In this document: positions 15,612 through 25,075 of the stretch, one piece after another
Position numbering within the stretch: position 1 is the stretch's first letter
How the letters are laid out: every line of letters starts with the position of its first letter
Source of the DNA: Paranoxybacillus sp035645275
GTDB lineage: Bacteria; Bacillota; Bacilli; Bacillales; Anoxybacillaceae
Assembly (NCBI GenBank): GCA_035645275.1
Contig: DASQMX010000031.1
Location: 310,001 to 374,000 of the forward strand
Direction of reading: 5' to 3'
Length of the DNA: 64,000 nt
Position numbers and translations under genes: made by a program
Notes under the pieces: model-generated
The model's database searches: none
The model's input: the letters and a program-made list of their open reading frames with translations, nothing else
What the model was told of the DNA's origin: nothing

Positions 15612-16640
15612 TTACAATCTTCGATATTTCTTTAATGCTATCACATTTAATACTATAAATAACAGAGAAAAGCCAAGTAAAACATACACATCTAACGCAA
15701 TTTCGTTCCAACCATTCCCGCGAATCATAATTTCCCTTAATGCATCCGCACCATACGTTAACGGCATAACGACACTTAATGAACGGAGCCATTCTGCCAT
15801 TGTTTCTAAGTTAAATAATCCAGAGAAGAAAATTTGCGGAACAACGACTAATGGAATAAATTGAATCATCTGAAGTTCATTGTTAGCAAATGCAGACAAC
15901 AATGTCCCTAATGTTAATGCTGTCATCGCTAATAAAAACGTAATTAATAATACGTATAAAAATGAGCCTTCCATCATCATGTCAAGAATGTCAATGGCAA
16001 ACCAAGATATTAAACTCGCTTGAAATGTCGTAAAAATACCGAATCCGATAACATAACCAACAACGATTTCCCAACGTTTTAATGGCGTTGCTAACAACCG
16101 CTCTAGTGTTCCGCCTGTTCGTTCACGAAGAAAAGACACTCCCGCAATTAAAAAAACGAAAAAGAAAACAAAAAATCCGATTAACACAGGACCAAAGTTA
16201 TCGAATAGAGCCATATCTTCTGAACCATGTAAATAAATCGTTTTTAAATCCATTGATTGTGTTTGTGGTGCTAACGCTTGAAACGCTTTTTGTACGGAAA
16301 CAAGAACCGCTTTATTTACCGATGGGTCGCTACCTTCCAATGTAATTTTCGGCGTCTGACCGTCCATTTCAATAAAGGCGTCGATTTCCTGTTTTTCTAA
16401 TTGATTGTTTGCCGTTTCCTTAGTCATTTCTTTTATTTCAGCATCATTTTTTTCTAACTCTTCAACTATAGCATCAGGTACATCTTTGGCAACTCCGATA
16501 GTCGGTTTATACTCTTCTCCGTTAAAAACAAGGTTCATTAAAAACAAGACGAACATTGGCGCAAAAATCATCAACCCCAGCGTTCGTTTATCACGGAAAA
16601 ACTGGCGGATAATTCGCACGACAATGGCACGAACTCTCAT
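15612..16640 (-). CDS. ABC-2 type exporter permease
   Basis: A 342-residue permease with one N-terminal helix (residues 25-42), a large extracytoplasmic loop (about 43-170) and five C-terminal helices, the DrrB/YhgE-like ABC-2 layout. The cytoplasmic signature FLRERTGGTLERLLATPLKRWEI before the second helix set is typical. Its ATG overlaps the ATPase stop codon (ATGA), so the two are translationally coupled. It probably exports a hydrophobic drug or lipid. An upstream extension inside the ATPase gene was rejected. Confidence 0.92.
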   Translation of the reverse strand: MRVRAIVVRIIRQFFRDKRTLGLMIFAPMFVLFLMNLVFNGEEYKPTIGVAKDVPDAIVEELEKNDAEIKEMTKETANNQLEKQEIDAFIEMDGQTPKITLEGSDPSVNKAVLVSVQKAFQALAPQTQSMDLKTIYLHGSEDMALFDNFGPVLIGFFVFFFVFLIAGVSFLRERTGGTLERLLATPLKRWEIVVGYVIGFGIFTTFQASLISWFAIDILDMMMEGSFLYVLLITFLLAMTALTLGTLLSAFANNELQMIQFIPLVVVPQIFFSGLFNLETMAEWLRSLSVVMPLTYGADALREIMIRGNGWNEIALDVYVLLGFSLLFIVLNVIALKKYRRL

Positions 16641-17365
16641 TTTCTTCCACCTCCAAAATATAGAAACGCTTCTTCGATTGTTTGTGAATTTGTCCTTTTC
16701 TTTAATTCTTCCGGACTGCCCATAGCAATCAAACGGCCATCGCGAATCATCGCCAATCTCTGACATTTCTCTGCTTCATCCATCACATGGGTTGTCACGA
16801 CAATCGTCGTTCCTTTTTGCCTAATTCGTTCGAGTTCTTCCCAAATCGATTGGCGAAGCACCGGGTCAATCCCTACCGTTGGTTCATCTAAAATTAATAC
16901 TTCCGGTTCGTGCAGCAAAGAAGCAGCAAGCGATAAGCGACGTTTCATTCCTCCAGAATAATTGTTTACGGTCTTTTTTATATGGTCTGTTAAATTGACA
17001 AGCTCCATCACTTCTTCTATACGTTGCTTTTGCTTTTTTCCTTTTAGTCCATAAATCGAAGCGAAAAACTGTAAATTTTCTAATGCCGTTAATTCGCCAT
17101 ATAGGGCATCCGACTGCGCCATAAATCCGATTTGCTTCATTACATGGAGGTTGGGCATTTTTGTATTTAGCACATGAATTGTTCCGCTTGTTGCTTCATC
17201 GATTCCAGCAATCATTTTTACTAATGTTGTTTTCCCTGCTCCTGAAGGACCGAGCATGCCAAAAATTTCTCCTTTTTTTACATCCAGAGTAATCTTTTCA
17301 ATCACGGTCTTTTTCCCAAATCGTTTCGATACATGTTCAACACGGATACATACTGTTTCCGACAT
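16637..17365 (-). CDS. ABC exporter ATPase
   Basis: A 242-residue nucleotide-binding subunit: Walker A GPSGAGKTT at about 39-47, ABC signature NYSGGMKRRLS, Walker B VLILDEPTVGIDP and the H-loop TTHVMDEAE. This DrrA-like arrangement fits a drug or multidrug exporter with the following permease. It is the first gene of the operon; GGAGGG lies 4 bases before the ATG at 17365. Transcription comes from the operator-flanked promoter at 17386-17451. Confidence 0.95.
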   Translation of the reverse strand: MSETVCIRVEHVSKRFGKKTVIEKITLDVKKGEIFGMLGPSGAGKTTLVKMIAGIDEATSGTIHVLNTKMPNLHVMKQIGFMAQSDALYGELTALENLQFFASIYGLKGKKQKQRIEEVMELVNLTDHIKKTVNNYSGGMKRRLSLAASLLHEPEVLILDEPTVGIDPVLRQSIWEELERIRQKGTTIVVTTHVMDEAEKCQRLAMIRDGRLIAMGSPEELKKRTNSQTIEEAFLYFGGGRK

Positions 17366-17385
17366 ATTGTTCCCTCCACTCCCTT

Positions 17386-17451
17386 AGTGAGTGATTACTC
17401 ACTTTGATTATATGATAAATAATATATGTTATGAAGTGAGTAATCACTCAT
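17386..17451 (-). promoter_or_regulatory. ABC-tetR operon promoter with twin TetR operators
   Basis: Two near-palindromes, AGTGAGTGATTACTCACT (17386-17403) and AGTGAGTAATCACTCAT (17435-17451), share TGAGTNATNACTCA. On the minus strand TTCATA (17430-17435) and TATAAT (17407-17412) lie 17 bases apart between them. One site thus touches the -35 and the other lies just past the -10, a layout suited to full repression. Confidence 0.85.
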
Positions 17452-17464
17452 TTTTATAAATTTT

Positions 17465-17498
17465 TTCGGGAATAAATGAAATTTCACTTATTCCCGAA
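17465..17498. terminator. Inverted repeat, probable terminator
   Basis: TTCGGGAATAA and TTATTCCCGAA form an 11-bp stem with a 12-base loop between the Nudix region and the ABC operon promoter. No clear U-tract follows on the minus strand, so terminator function is uncertain. Confidence 0.5.
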
Positions 17499-17502
17499 CA
17501 CA

Positions 17503-17589
17503 CTACAGCAACTCCTCAATATTGTTCCAACCGTAACATACTTCTTTCAATTCTTTGCCACCGATATGGATGATTGCTTCATTCACCAC
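17503..17589 (-). CDS. Possible 28-residue peptide
   Basis: A short frame from GTG 17589 reading VVNEAIIHIGGKELKEVCYG and ending WNNIEELL, with GGGAGAT about 7 bases upstream and a stem-loop after the stop. The sequence looks like one small folded unit but I recognise no family. It follows the Nudix gene by 29 bases in the same direction. Confidence 0.35.
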   Translation of the reverse strand: MVNEAIIHIGGKELKEVCYGWNNIEELL

Positions 17590-17618
17590 TTTTCCATCTC
17601 CCTTACAGTTTATGTATA

Positions 17619-18086
17619 TTAATAGACTAATGTATGCTCCTCAATTAATTCGAGTGTTCGGCGATTGTTGGCGTATTCAATAATATGTTTTTTGATGTTT
17701 GGATATAAAACGATTTCATGTAACTTACTAAGCGGAATCCATTTAACCCCTGTCTGATTCAAATCCCGAGTTTCTGGAAGCTTCGGGATGGAGTGTTCCT
17801 TTCGTTTGCAATCAAAAATGATGCTGATTTGATGAATAACTGTATCGGACGATTCATTGAGCAAATGAGGAGCCATCTCATGTACAAAGGCGATTGGACC
17901 AACCTCGACTTCAATTCCAGCTTCTTCCCACGCTTCCCGTTTGACCGCTTCAATTAACGACTCTCCCTTTTCTACTCCTCCTGCGGGAAGATTGTAGTGA
18001 ACTCCGTTTTCATCTTCAAATTCAACAAGAAGCACTGCGTCATTTTCAATAATTAAAGCACAAGCCCAGACACGAATGTGATACAT
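17619..18086 (-). CDS. Nudix hydrolase
   Basis: A 155-residue protein with the full Nudix box at about residues 35-58: GGVEKGESLIEAVKREAWEE followed by AGI, matching Gx5Ex7REUxEExGU. Nudix enzymes cleave nucleoside diphosphates linked to another moiety; the substrate here cannot be read from the sequence. An N-terminal VRVWACALII-like strand and a C-terminal helix complete the fold. Monocistronic or co-transcribed with the tiny frame downstream. Confidence 0.92.
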   Translation of the reverse strand: MYHIRVWACALIIENDAVLLVEFEDENGVHYNLPAGGVEKGESLIEAVKREAWEEAGIEVEVGPIAFVHEMAPHLLNESSDTVIHQISIIFDCKRKEHSIPKLPETRDLNQTGVKWIPLSKLHEIVLYPNIKKHIIEYANNRRTLELIEEHTLVY

Positions 18087-18133
18087 AAAATCATTCTCCC
18101 TTACTTCAAAAAGGATATATTTACTATATTAAA

Positions 18134-18171
18134 CAAAAAAAGGAAGAAACCCTCCAACCGGTTTCTTCCTT
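18134..18171 (-). terminator. Rho-independent terminator of the RND pump gene
   Basis: On the minus strand AAGGAAGAAACC and GGTTTCTTCCTT pair, followed by TTTTTTTG. It lies eight bases after the stop codon of the RND gene. Confidence 0.92.
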
Positions 18172-18178
18172 CTCTACT

Positions 18179-21100
18179 TTAATAATTTGCCGCTCGTTCA
18201 AGTCCGAGTTCACTTTTCTTTTTCTTAGCTGAATGAAGCAAACTGTAAAGTACGGGTACGATAATTAACGTTAATAACGTTGACGTTGTTAATCCGCCGA
18301 TAACGACCACTGCCAATGATTGTGATACTAATCCCGCATGGCTGGAAAGTGCCATTGGAATTAACGCACCTACTGTCGCAATCGCTGTCATTAAGATCGG
18401 TCGAAGACGAACAACACCTGCTTCTAGCAATGCTTGATGTTTCTCCATTCCGCGTTTTTCGTTTTGTTTTACACGATCAATTAAAACAATCGCATTTGTC
18501 ACGACAATTCCGTTAAGCATGAGCAAACCAATCATTGCCGGCATACCGATTGGTTCTTGGACAGCCCATAAACCAAGCAATGCTCCAATAATCGAGAAAG
18601 GAATGGCAAACAAAATAACGAAAGGTGCTCTTCCTTCACCGAAAGCAATGACCATTACCATATATACGAGCAAAATACTAACGGCAATGGCAATCGACAT
18701 ATTGCGGAAGCCTTCTTCCATCGCTGCTGACGCCCCTTCTTTATACCAGGAAACACCGCTAGGAAGATCTAATTGGTTTAATGCTTCATCTGCTTTTTTA
18801 CTGATTTCTCCTGTATTTGCTTCGGTAATCGTTGCCTGCACTAATACATACTCTTTGCCGTTCAAGTGGTTGACAGTCACGCGGTTTTTTACTCGTGCAA
18901 GTGTTCCTACCTCTTTTAAAGCAACCGGCTGACCAAGCATGTTTGTTACTGTTTGTTCGCCAAGTGCTTCCAATGAATCAACGTCATCGAGTTTTACATT
19001 GACAAGAAGCTCTGTCGTTGTATCATCAATCATCATTTTTGTCACAACATCTCCGGCAATATAGCTGCGCAAACTTTGTGCCACTGTTGCTGGAAGAAGA
19101 TGATGCTCAGCAAGTTTTTCATCATCTAAATTGATTTTGATTTCCGGCTTTTCTCCTTCAAGCGATGTCTTTATATCCGCAAGCCCCTCCACATCTTTCA
19201 AAGCATCAACCATTTGTTCACTTGCTTCTTCAATTTTTTTGATGTTTGGTCCATTTACGATAAATTGAAGTTGTGACGAGGCGCCACCCGTCATATCGCC
19301 TACCCCATTCATCGTAATATCTTTTGCCCCATTCACATCTGCCAAATTGTCGCGAATTTCCTTAATGAGGGAATCTACATCCTCGATGGATTCTTTTACG
19401 GTAAAAGAAACTTTGGCACTTCCCTCGCCAACAGATGTGGAAATTTGTTCAACCCCATCTTGAGCAAGTAAAATGGTTTCAATTTTCGTCGCGATTTCAT
19501 TTGTTTTCTCAACGCTTGTTCCCTGTTCCATCGTTACATGAACACTATAAGAGCGCAACGTTTCTTGCGGTAAAAATGTCGTACCAAGCTTTGGAGCAAT
19601 AAAGGCAACACTGCTCACTAAAAGCGCAAAGGCAATGGCAAGCGTCACCCAGCGATGTGAAAGTGCCCAGTTCAACGATTTTCGATACAAGTGCTGCAAG
19701 CTGCTTTCACGATGTTCTTCTGGTTCAAGTTTTAATAAGAAAATTCTTGCGAATAATGGAACAACGGTAATTGCTACTAAAAGCGAGAACAGCAGGGATA
19801 TAACAATCGTCCATGCAAGCGGCGTGAAGAAGCGCCCGACAATACCAGGAACAAATGCCATCGGTAAAAATACGGCAACCGTTGTAATCGTAGAAGAGGT
19901 AATCGCTGAAGCCACTTCTCTTGTTGATTGCTCCACTATCTCGTCATTCCGTTCTTTCGCTGCGCGGATGCGACGGAAAATATTTTCGATAACAACAATG
20001 GAATCGTCAACAACACGTCCAACAGCGACTGCAATTCCCGAAAGTGTCATAATATTTAACGTGTAACCTAAAAAGAAATGAAGAACTAATAACGATGTAA
20101 AGATGGAAAGCGGAATCGAGATGATTGCAATTATCGTAGAACGAACGTTTCTTAAAAATAATAGGGTTACAACGACGGCCATCACTGCGCCTAAAACGGC
20201 TTCCCGCAGCATAGCGTAGACAGACTCTTTAATGGTAGTTGACTGATCCAACAATGATTCAATCTTATATCCTTTTGGCAGTTCTAAGTCTTCAAGCTTT
20301 TCCTTTGCTTCTTTTACAATCGCAACCGTATTGGCTCCACTTTCCGGAACTAACCCGAATGTTACTGCTTTTTTACCGTTAATTCGTGTATAGCTCTTTT
20401 CTTCGCTATCAAAAGCGACTTCTGCGATATCTCCTAATTGAACAGATGTTACTGGCATTTCACCAGGCTTTGTCGACAGCTCAGGTTTCGGCAGTAAAAT
20501 GCGAATATTTTTTACGCTATCGAGCGAAGTTAGTTCTTTATTAACACGCACTGGCAAAATTTCATCGTTCATGGCCAAATTTCCCGTCGGGATTGACAGG
20601 TTGTTAGCCATAATCATTTGCTTCACATGATCAACAGCTAATCCGTATTCTGTTAATTGTTCCGGTTTCAGGCGAACATACACTTTTTTATCTTCTAATC
20701 CCGATGTCTCTACTTTATCAACTCCGTCAATTCCTTCTAATACCGGAACGATTTCATTTTTCACAAACGTCTGTATCTCTTTGTCTTCGCCAGTTCCATA
20801 GATACCTGCTGAGTAGATAACTGGATTATCGGGAGTTTGCCGGAAAAACTCAGGCTGCTCCGCTCCTTCCGGCAATTTTACTTTGTCAACGGCTTGCCGC
20901 ATTAACCCTTCTCCCTCATCCATATCGACACTCATATCATACTCAGCCGTAAGCCAAACACCCCAAGGCGTGCCATCAGTATACACATTTTCCACACCAT
21001 CAATATTCATTACTTCTTTTTCCAACGGCTCCCCAATATCTTTCATTGCCTGCTCAGGCGATGCTCCAGGATAAGGAATAAAAACGGTCAAATATGGAAT

Positions 21101-21226
21101 ATCGACGTTCGGATACTTTTCGATATTCATATTCATTACCGAATAAATCCCGCCGCCGATTAGCATGGCAATCATTAGACATAAAGCAACCGTATTTTTC
21201 ATGCTAAAGCGGATAATCGATTTCAT
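18179..21226 (-). CDS. RND-family multidrug/surfactant efflux pump (SwrC-like)
   Basis: A 1,015-residue inner-membrane pump with the RND pattern: helix 1 near residues 10-30, a large extracytoplasmic loop (about 40-325), helices 2-6, helix 7, a second large loop (about 545-845), then helices 8-12. Helix 4 carries GIAVAVGRVVDDSIVVIENI, with the proton-relay Asp pair of AcrB/SwrC-type pumps. In Bacillus SwrC confers surfactin resistance without a dedicated outer-membrane channel; no adaptor gene is adjacent here either. GGGAGGGG precedes ATG 21226, preferred to an upstream in-frame start. Confidence 0.93.
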   Translation of the reverse strand: MKSIIRFSMKNTVALCLMIAMLIGGGIYSVMNMNIEKYPNVDIPYLTVFIPYPGASPEQAMKDIGEPLEKEVMNIDGVENVYTDGTPWGVWLTAEYDMSVDMDEGEGLMRQAVDKVKLPEGAEQPEFFRQTPDNPVIYSAGIYGTGEDKEIQTFVKNEIVPVLEGIDGVDKVETSGLEDKKVYVRLKPEQLTEYGLAVDHVKQMIMANNLSIPTGNLAMNDEILPVRVNKELTSLDSVKNIRILLPKPELSTKPGEMPVTSVQLGDIAEVAFDSEEKSYTRINGKKAVTFGLVPESGANTVAIVKEAKEKLEDLELPKGYKIESLLDQSTTIKESVYAMLREAVLGAVMAVVVTLLFLRNVRSTIIAIISIPLSIFTSLLVLHFFLGYTLNIMTLSGIAVAVGRVVDDSIVVIENIFRRIRAAKERNDEIVEQSTREVASAITSSTITTVAVFLPMAFVPGIVGRFFTPLAWTIVISLLFSLLVAITVVPLFARIFLLKLEPEEHRESSLQHLYRKSLNWALSHRWVTLAIAFALLVSSVAFIAPKLGTTFLPQETLRSYSVHVTMEQGTSVEKTNEIATKIETILLAQDGVEQISTSVGEGSAKVSFTVKESIEDVDSLIKEIRDNLADVNGAKDITMNGVGDMTGGASSQLQFIVNGPNIKKIEEASEQMVDALKDVEGLADIKTSLEGEKPEIKINLDDEKLAEHHLLPATVAQSLRSYIAGDVVTKMMIDDTTTELLVNVKLDDVDSLEALGEQTVTNMLGQPVALKEVGTLARVKNRVTVNHLNGKEYVLVQATITEANTGEISKKADEALNQLDLPSGVSWYKEGASAAMEEGFRNMSIAIAVSILLVYMVMVIAFGEGRAPFVILFAIPFSIIGALLGLWAVQEPIGMPAMIGLLMLNGIVVTNAIVLIDRVKQNEKRGMEKHQALLEAGVVRLRPILMTAIATVGALIPMALSSHAGLVSQSLAVVVIGGLTTSTLLTLIIVPVLYSLLHSAKKKKSELGLERAANY

Positions 21227-21406
21227 AAAATCCCCTCCCATAACGACAATTTCGTTTTATTAATTCTACACATTCTTAAATTTTACTGCGTACTATTTGC
21301 TTTAAAACCAAAAAATAATAAACTTTTCAATAAATTTACATTTTATTATAAATTTAATAGTTACAATTGCTGTAATAATACGTCTAATGATAATAACCAA
21401 AAAACG

Positions 21407-21446
21407 AACAAAAGCTTGACATCAAAAAAGATGCCAAGCTTTTGTT
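21407..21446 (-). terminator. Terminator of pepF
   Basis: AACAAAAGCTTGACATC and GATGCCAAGCTTTTGTT pair with one mismatch, and TTTTTT follows on the minus strand. The remaining bases from here to 21226 are AT-rich with nothing recognised. Confidence 0.9.
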
Positions 21447-23140
21447 TATAGTTGTTTATCATCAATGCTATTCAGCCAACTTTCGATTTCTCCAATTACA
21501 GATTGTACACATCCCTCTTCAAATGGAGAAATCAAACCAGCTACTTTGACAAGTTCAGTAAACGATTTGCTTCCTCCTTGCTGACAAAGCGTTAAATAAT
21601 CATTCCATGCTTGTTGGCGATTTTCTCTTGACCGTTTCCAAAATTGAAAGGCGCAAATTTGCGCTAGTGTGTAGTCAATATAATAGAAGGCTGTTGTATA
21701 AATATGACTTTGGCGTTGCCAAAAACCGCCTCTTTCTAAATAATCGTTTCCATCGTAATCTCTTGTCGGCATATATTTTTTCTCTATCTCACGCCATGCC
21801 TGCTTGCGTTCTGCCGGAGTCACATTTGGATTTTCATAAACAAAATGCTGAAACTCATCGACAGCTACTCCATAAGGTAAAAATAGTAGCGCTGAACTTA
21901 AATGATTAAACTTGTACTTTTCTGTATCTTCTTTAAAGAACAGTTCCATCCAAGGCCATGTAAAGAACTCCATGCTCATCGAATGAATTTCGCACGCTTC
22001 TAAAGTCGGCCAATTATACTCTGGAATTTCAAAATGGCGGCTTTCATACACTTGGAAGGCATGACCTGCCTCGTGTGTCAATACGTCAATATCTCCGGAT
22101 GTTCCCGTAAAATTGGAGAAAATAAACGGTGCTTTGTAATTTTCAATGTATGTACAATATCCTCCGCTTGCTTTTCCTTTTTTCGCGACAAGATCCATCA
22201 ATTCGTTTTCCGTCATAAAGCGGAAAAACTCATCTGTTTCAGGCGATAGTTCCTTATACATCTTCTTTCCATTTTCAATTATCCACTCCGCATCTCCTTT
22301 TGGAGTTGGATTTCCTGTTTTAAATGAAAATGCTTCATCATAATATTTCAGCTTATCAACTCCAATACGCTCTCGTTGACGTTCACGAAGCTTTACTGCC
22401 ACAGGAACGATAAATTCTTTTACTTGCTCGCGGAATTTCGCAACCATCTCTGCATTATAATCTGTACGTCCCAAGCGAGCATATCCAAGCTCGACAAAGT
22501 TTTTAAATCCAAGTTTTTGCGCGATTTTCGTGCGTACTTTTACAAGTTGATCATAAATATCATCGAACTTTTCTTCATGTTCTTTAAAAAAGTTTGCCCT
22601 AGCTTCACTCGCGCGTTTACGCATTTCGCGATCTGGAGACTCTGCAAATGGCTCCAATTGGGCAAGCGTTCTCTCTTCTCCTTCAAAGAAAATTTTCGCT
22701 GAAGCCACTAACTTTGTATATTCACTTGTCAGCTTATTTTCTAATTGTAAATCTTCTATAATTTCAGGAGAAAATGTTTTTAATTGAGTTTCTGCCAAAG
22801 CAAAGAGTTGTTTGCCCCATTTTTTCTCCAGTTGAGAACGAAAACGAGAGTTTACGAGCGCTTTATAATATTCGGTCACTAAACCTTTCATCTCTGGCTC
22901 TACTTCATCGAAAAAGTCTTGCTCCTGCTTGTAAAATTCGTCATTTGTATCGACCGTATGGCGAATATAACAAATGTTTGCCATCGTACTGAAATCGTTG
23001 CGAATCGCATTTATCTCCTTCATCGCTTCATCTTGAATTTCAATCCGATCGGCTTGTTTAAATTTTTGTAGCGCCGCTGCAAATTTTGTTTTTATTTCTT
23101 CCATGTTCGGACGTTCATACCGATATTCAGTAAATTTCAA
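21446..23140 (-). CDS. pepF: M3-family oligoendopeptidase F
   Basis: A 564-residue cytosolic zinc metallopeptidase that cleaves short peptides. The zinc motif is DVLTHEAGHAF with His356, Glu357 and His360; the third ligand Glu lies in LEACEIHSMSME about 28 residues later. Length and the N-terminal helical region match the shorter M3 oligoendopeptidases of Bacillaceae (YjbG/PepF group). It is alone in its transcription unit, ending at a strong terminator. The bases between its start and the lysine permease promoter at 23234 hold nothing recognised. Confidence 0.94.
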   Translation of the reverse strand: MKFTEYRYERPNMEEIKTKFAAALQKFKQADRIEIQDEAMKEINAIRNDFSTMANICYIRHTVDTNDEFYKQEQDFFDEVEPEMKGLVTEYYKALVNSRFRSQLEKKWGKQLFALAETQLKTFSPEIIEDLQLENKLTSEYTKLVASAKIFFEGEERTLAQLEPFAESPDREMRKRASEARANFFKEHEEKFDDIYDQLVKVRTKIAQKLGFKNFVELGYARLGRTDYNAEMVAKFREQVKEFIVPVAVKLRERQRERIGVDKLKYYDEAFSFKTGNPTPKGDAEWIIENGKKMYKELSPETDEFFRFMTENELMDLVAKKGKASGGYCTYIENYKAPFIFSNFTGTSGDIDVLTHEAGHAFQVYESRHFEIPEYNWPTLEACEIHSMSMEFFTWPWMELFFKEDTEKYKFNHLSSALLFLPYGVAVDEFQHFVYENPNVTPAERKQAWREIEKKYMPTRDYDGNDYLERGGFWQRQSHIYTTAFYYIDYTLAQICAFQFWKRSRENRQQAWNDYLTLCQQGGSKSFTELVKVAGLISPFEEGCVQSVIGEIESWLNSIDDKQL

Positions 23141-23233
23141 TCCAATCCCTTCCTTCTCTATTTTTATCCTTCCACTTTATTCAACAAACGATTCAATATT
23201 CCTCTTTTACTAATAAATTTGTATAAAAATTCA

Positions 23234-23262
23234 TTGACGAACCTTGTCGAACTACGTATAAT
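23234..23262 (+). promoter_or_regulatory. Sigma-A promoter of the lysine permease leader
   Basis: TTGACG (23234-23239) and TATAAT (23257-23262) are separated by 17 bases. Transcription would start near 23269, just ahead of the riboswitch. Confidence 0.75.
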
Positions 23263-23286
23263 TATCACGTCAAATGAATATTATTT

Positions 23287-23312
23287 CTCTCTTATCAACT
23301 AAGATAAGAGAG
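23287..23312 (+). promoter_or_regulatory. Hairpin that sequesters the riboswitch P1 strand
   Basis: CTCTCTTATC and GATAAGAGAG form a perfect 10-bp stem with loop AACTAA. The right arm is the same segment that starts the P1 stem of the lysine aptamer, so the two pairings exclude each other. Confidence 0.6.
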
Positions 23313-23475
23313 CGCAATGCACAAGAGTAATTTGCAGTAAATTGAAAGAAATTGCTGATTTCAAATAAAAAGATTCATTGCCGAAGTTTGCAACAGGCTC
23401 TGACGTTGTAAGCTAGGACTGTCTCCGAATCGGAACAGTACTGTCATCGTTTTTATTGAACAATGGAGAGCTATC
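23303..23475 (+). promoter_or_regulatory. Lysine (L-box) riboswitch
   Basis: The aptamer begins GATAAGAGAGCGCAATGCAC, continues AAGAGTA, and has TTGCCGAAG in the core, GGACTGTC and ACTGTCATC near the end, and closes with GGAGAGCTATC. These blocks and their order match the B. subtilis lysC L-box. It precedes a basic amino acid permease, as L-boxes before yvsH/lysP-type genes do. Confidence 0.88.
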
Positions 23476-23502
23476 AGTCTTGAGTCTGATGCGGTTGTTT
23501 AG

Positions 23503-23535
23503 TACGCTAGTAGAAATCTTAGGGTGTATTTTTTT
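23503..23535 (+). terminator. Probable terminator in the lysine riboswitch expression platform
   Basis: TACGCT and GGGTGTA can pair over a short loop, followed by TTTTTTT. The stem is short with two G-U pairs, so terminator function is likely rather than certain. Confidence 0.5.
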
Positions 23536-23577
23536 ATGTAAAAATTTAGACATAAGCGATGGAAAGGAGATATAACA

Positions 23578-25002
23578 TTGCAACAAAATAAACTAGGAAT
23601 TTGGCTTCTAACAGCATTAGTGGTAGGTAATATGGTCGGTTCAGGTATTTTTATGTTGCCTCGCACATTAGCTGAAGCAGCAAGTCCTGCCGGCGTGATT
23701 TTAGCATGGCTCTTAACAGGAGCAGGAGTGCTTATGACGGCTCTCGTGTTTGGAAGTTTAGCGATTCGCAAACCAGAGTTAAATGGTGGACCGCAAATTT
23801 ATGCAAAAGAACTGTTCCCAAGAGAGTCTAATGCCTCCATATTGTCTGGTTTTATGTCTTCATGGGGATATTGGATCGGAAATTTTGCCGGTAACGTAGC
23901 CATCATCACGACATTTACGAGCTATTTGTCAACATTCTTTCCGATTTTAACGAGCCAACAATCATTGTTTATGATTGGTTCTCTCAATTTGAAACTCGGA
24001 AATTTCTTGACATTTATTGTATGTACTCTTTTACTATGGGGAATGCATTTTATTATTTTGCGTGGCATTGAAGGTGCTGGCAAATTAAACTTTGTTGCTA
24101 CTGCGGCAAAAGTGCTAGGATTTTTCTTATTTATTGTCATCAGTTTGTTCGTTTTTGAAAAAAGCAATATCGGTGCGTTCGCTGCACCGCGTTATGACGA
24201 AACAGGACAAGCAATCGGACTTTTAAGCCAAGTAAACAATGCAGCTGTAACGACATTGTGGGCATTTATTGGTATTGAATCGGCAATCGTATTTGCTTCA
24301 CGCGCTCGGAAACAGTCAGATGTAAAGCGGGCAACGATTCTTGGACTTTTAATTGCCCTTGCCATTTATATTAGTATCAGCATACTTGTTATGGGCTTGC
24401 TGCCGCAAGAAAAGCTTATTCAGTCAGAAAAACCGCTTGTTGATGCGATTGAAACGATTTTAGGCCCTAGTGGAGCTTACATTCTCGCCGGGCTTGGCTT
24501 AATCAGCCTTTTAGGTTCGACATTAGGCTGGGTGTTATTAAGTGCTGAAGTTCCTTACCAAGCGGCAAAACAAGGATTATTTATTCCTGCATTTTTAAAA
24601 GAAAACAAAAAAGGAATGCCAAAGTTTTCCTTAATTGTTTCCAACGGACTAGCGCAAATCTTTATTTTTTCAACAATTTCTAATTCCATGTCGGCAGCAT
24701 TTGACTTTGTTATTTATATCGCCACATTGGCATATCTCGTTCCTTATTTAATCGCTTCTTTGTTCCAGTTAAAGCTTACAATCACTGGAGAAACATATGA
24801 ACTATCCAATAAAGGTCGAGTTACTGACGGCATTATTGCTGTCTTAGCAACCATTTATTCGATTTGGGTCATCATTGCTGGAACGGCTGATTTAAAAACA
24901 TTTATGCTTGGCGTTGCTTTGCTTGCAAGCGGAATTTTCTTCTATCCGCAGTTGAAAAAAGGCAAGCAAAAAATCATTCAGTCAGAAAAAATTTCTGCAT
25001 AA
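23578..25002 (+). CDS. Basic amino acid permease/antiporter (YvsH/ArcD-like, APC family)
   Basis: A 474-residue membrane protein with about twelve helices. The N-terminal VVGNMVGSGIFMLPRTLAEA is the substrate-binding helix of APC basic-amino-acid antiporters such as ArcD and Lysobacter-type lysine permeases. The lysine riboswitch in front points to lysine uptake, or lysine/ornithine exchange. The start is TTG 23578, eight bases after AAAGGAG; no ATG is available nearby. It ends before hairpin repeat copy 7. Substrate is inferred from the riboswitch and family. Confidence 0.9.
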   Translation: MQQNKLGIWLLTALVVGNMVGSGIFMLPRTLAEAASPAGVILAWLLTGAGVLMTALVFGSLAIRKPELNGGPQIYAKELFPRESNASILSGFMSSWGYWIGNFAGNVAIITTFTSYLSTFFPILTSQQSLFMIGSLNLKLGNFLTFIVCTLLLWGMHFIILRGIEGAGKLNFVATAAKVLGFFLFIVISLFVFEKSNIGAFAAPRYDETGQAIGLLSQVNNAAVTTLWAFIGIESAIVFASRARKQSDVKRATILGLLIALAIYISISILVMGLLPQEKLIQSEKPLVDAIETILGPSGAYILAGLGLISLLGSTLGWVLLSAEVPYQAAKQGLFIPAFLKENKKGMPKFSLIVSNGLAQIFIFSTISNSMSAAFDFVIYIATLAYLVPYLIASLFQLKLTITGETYELSNKGRVTDGIIAVLATIYSIWVIIAGTADLKTFMLGVALLASGIFFYPQLKKGKQKIIQSEKISA

Positions 25003-25030
25003 TGAATAAACATTTTCTAACATAACGGAA

Positions 25031-25075
25031 ACAGGAGCTGACCCAAAATACTTTAGGGTCAGCCTCTTTGTTTTT
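25031..25075. repeat. Intergenic hairpin repeat, copy 7 (GACCC arms, short form)
   Basis: Arms ACAGGAGCTGACCC and GGGTCAGCCTCTTTGTTTTT enclose AAAATACTTTA. It lacks the long inner core and acts as a plain terminator after the permease. Confidence 0.85.
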
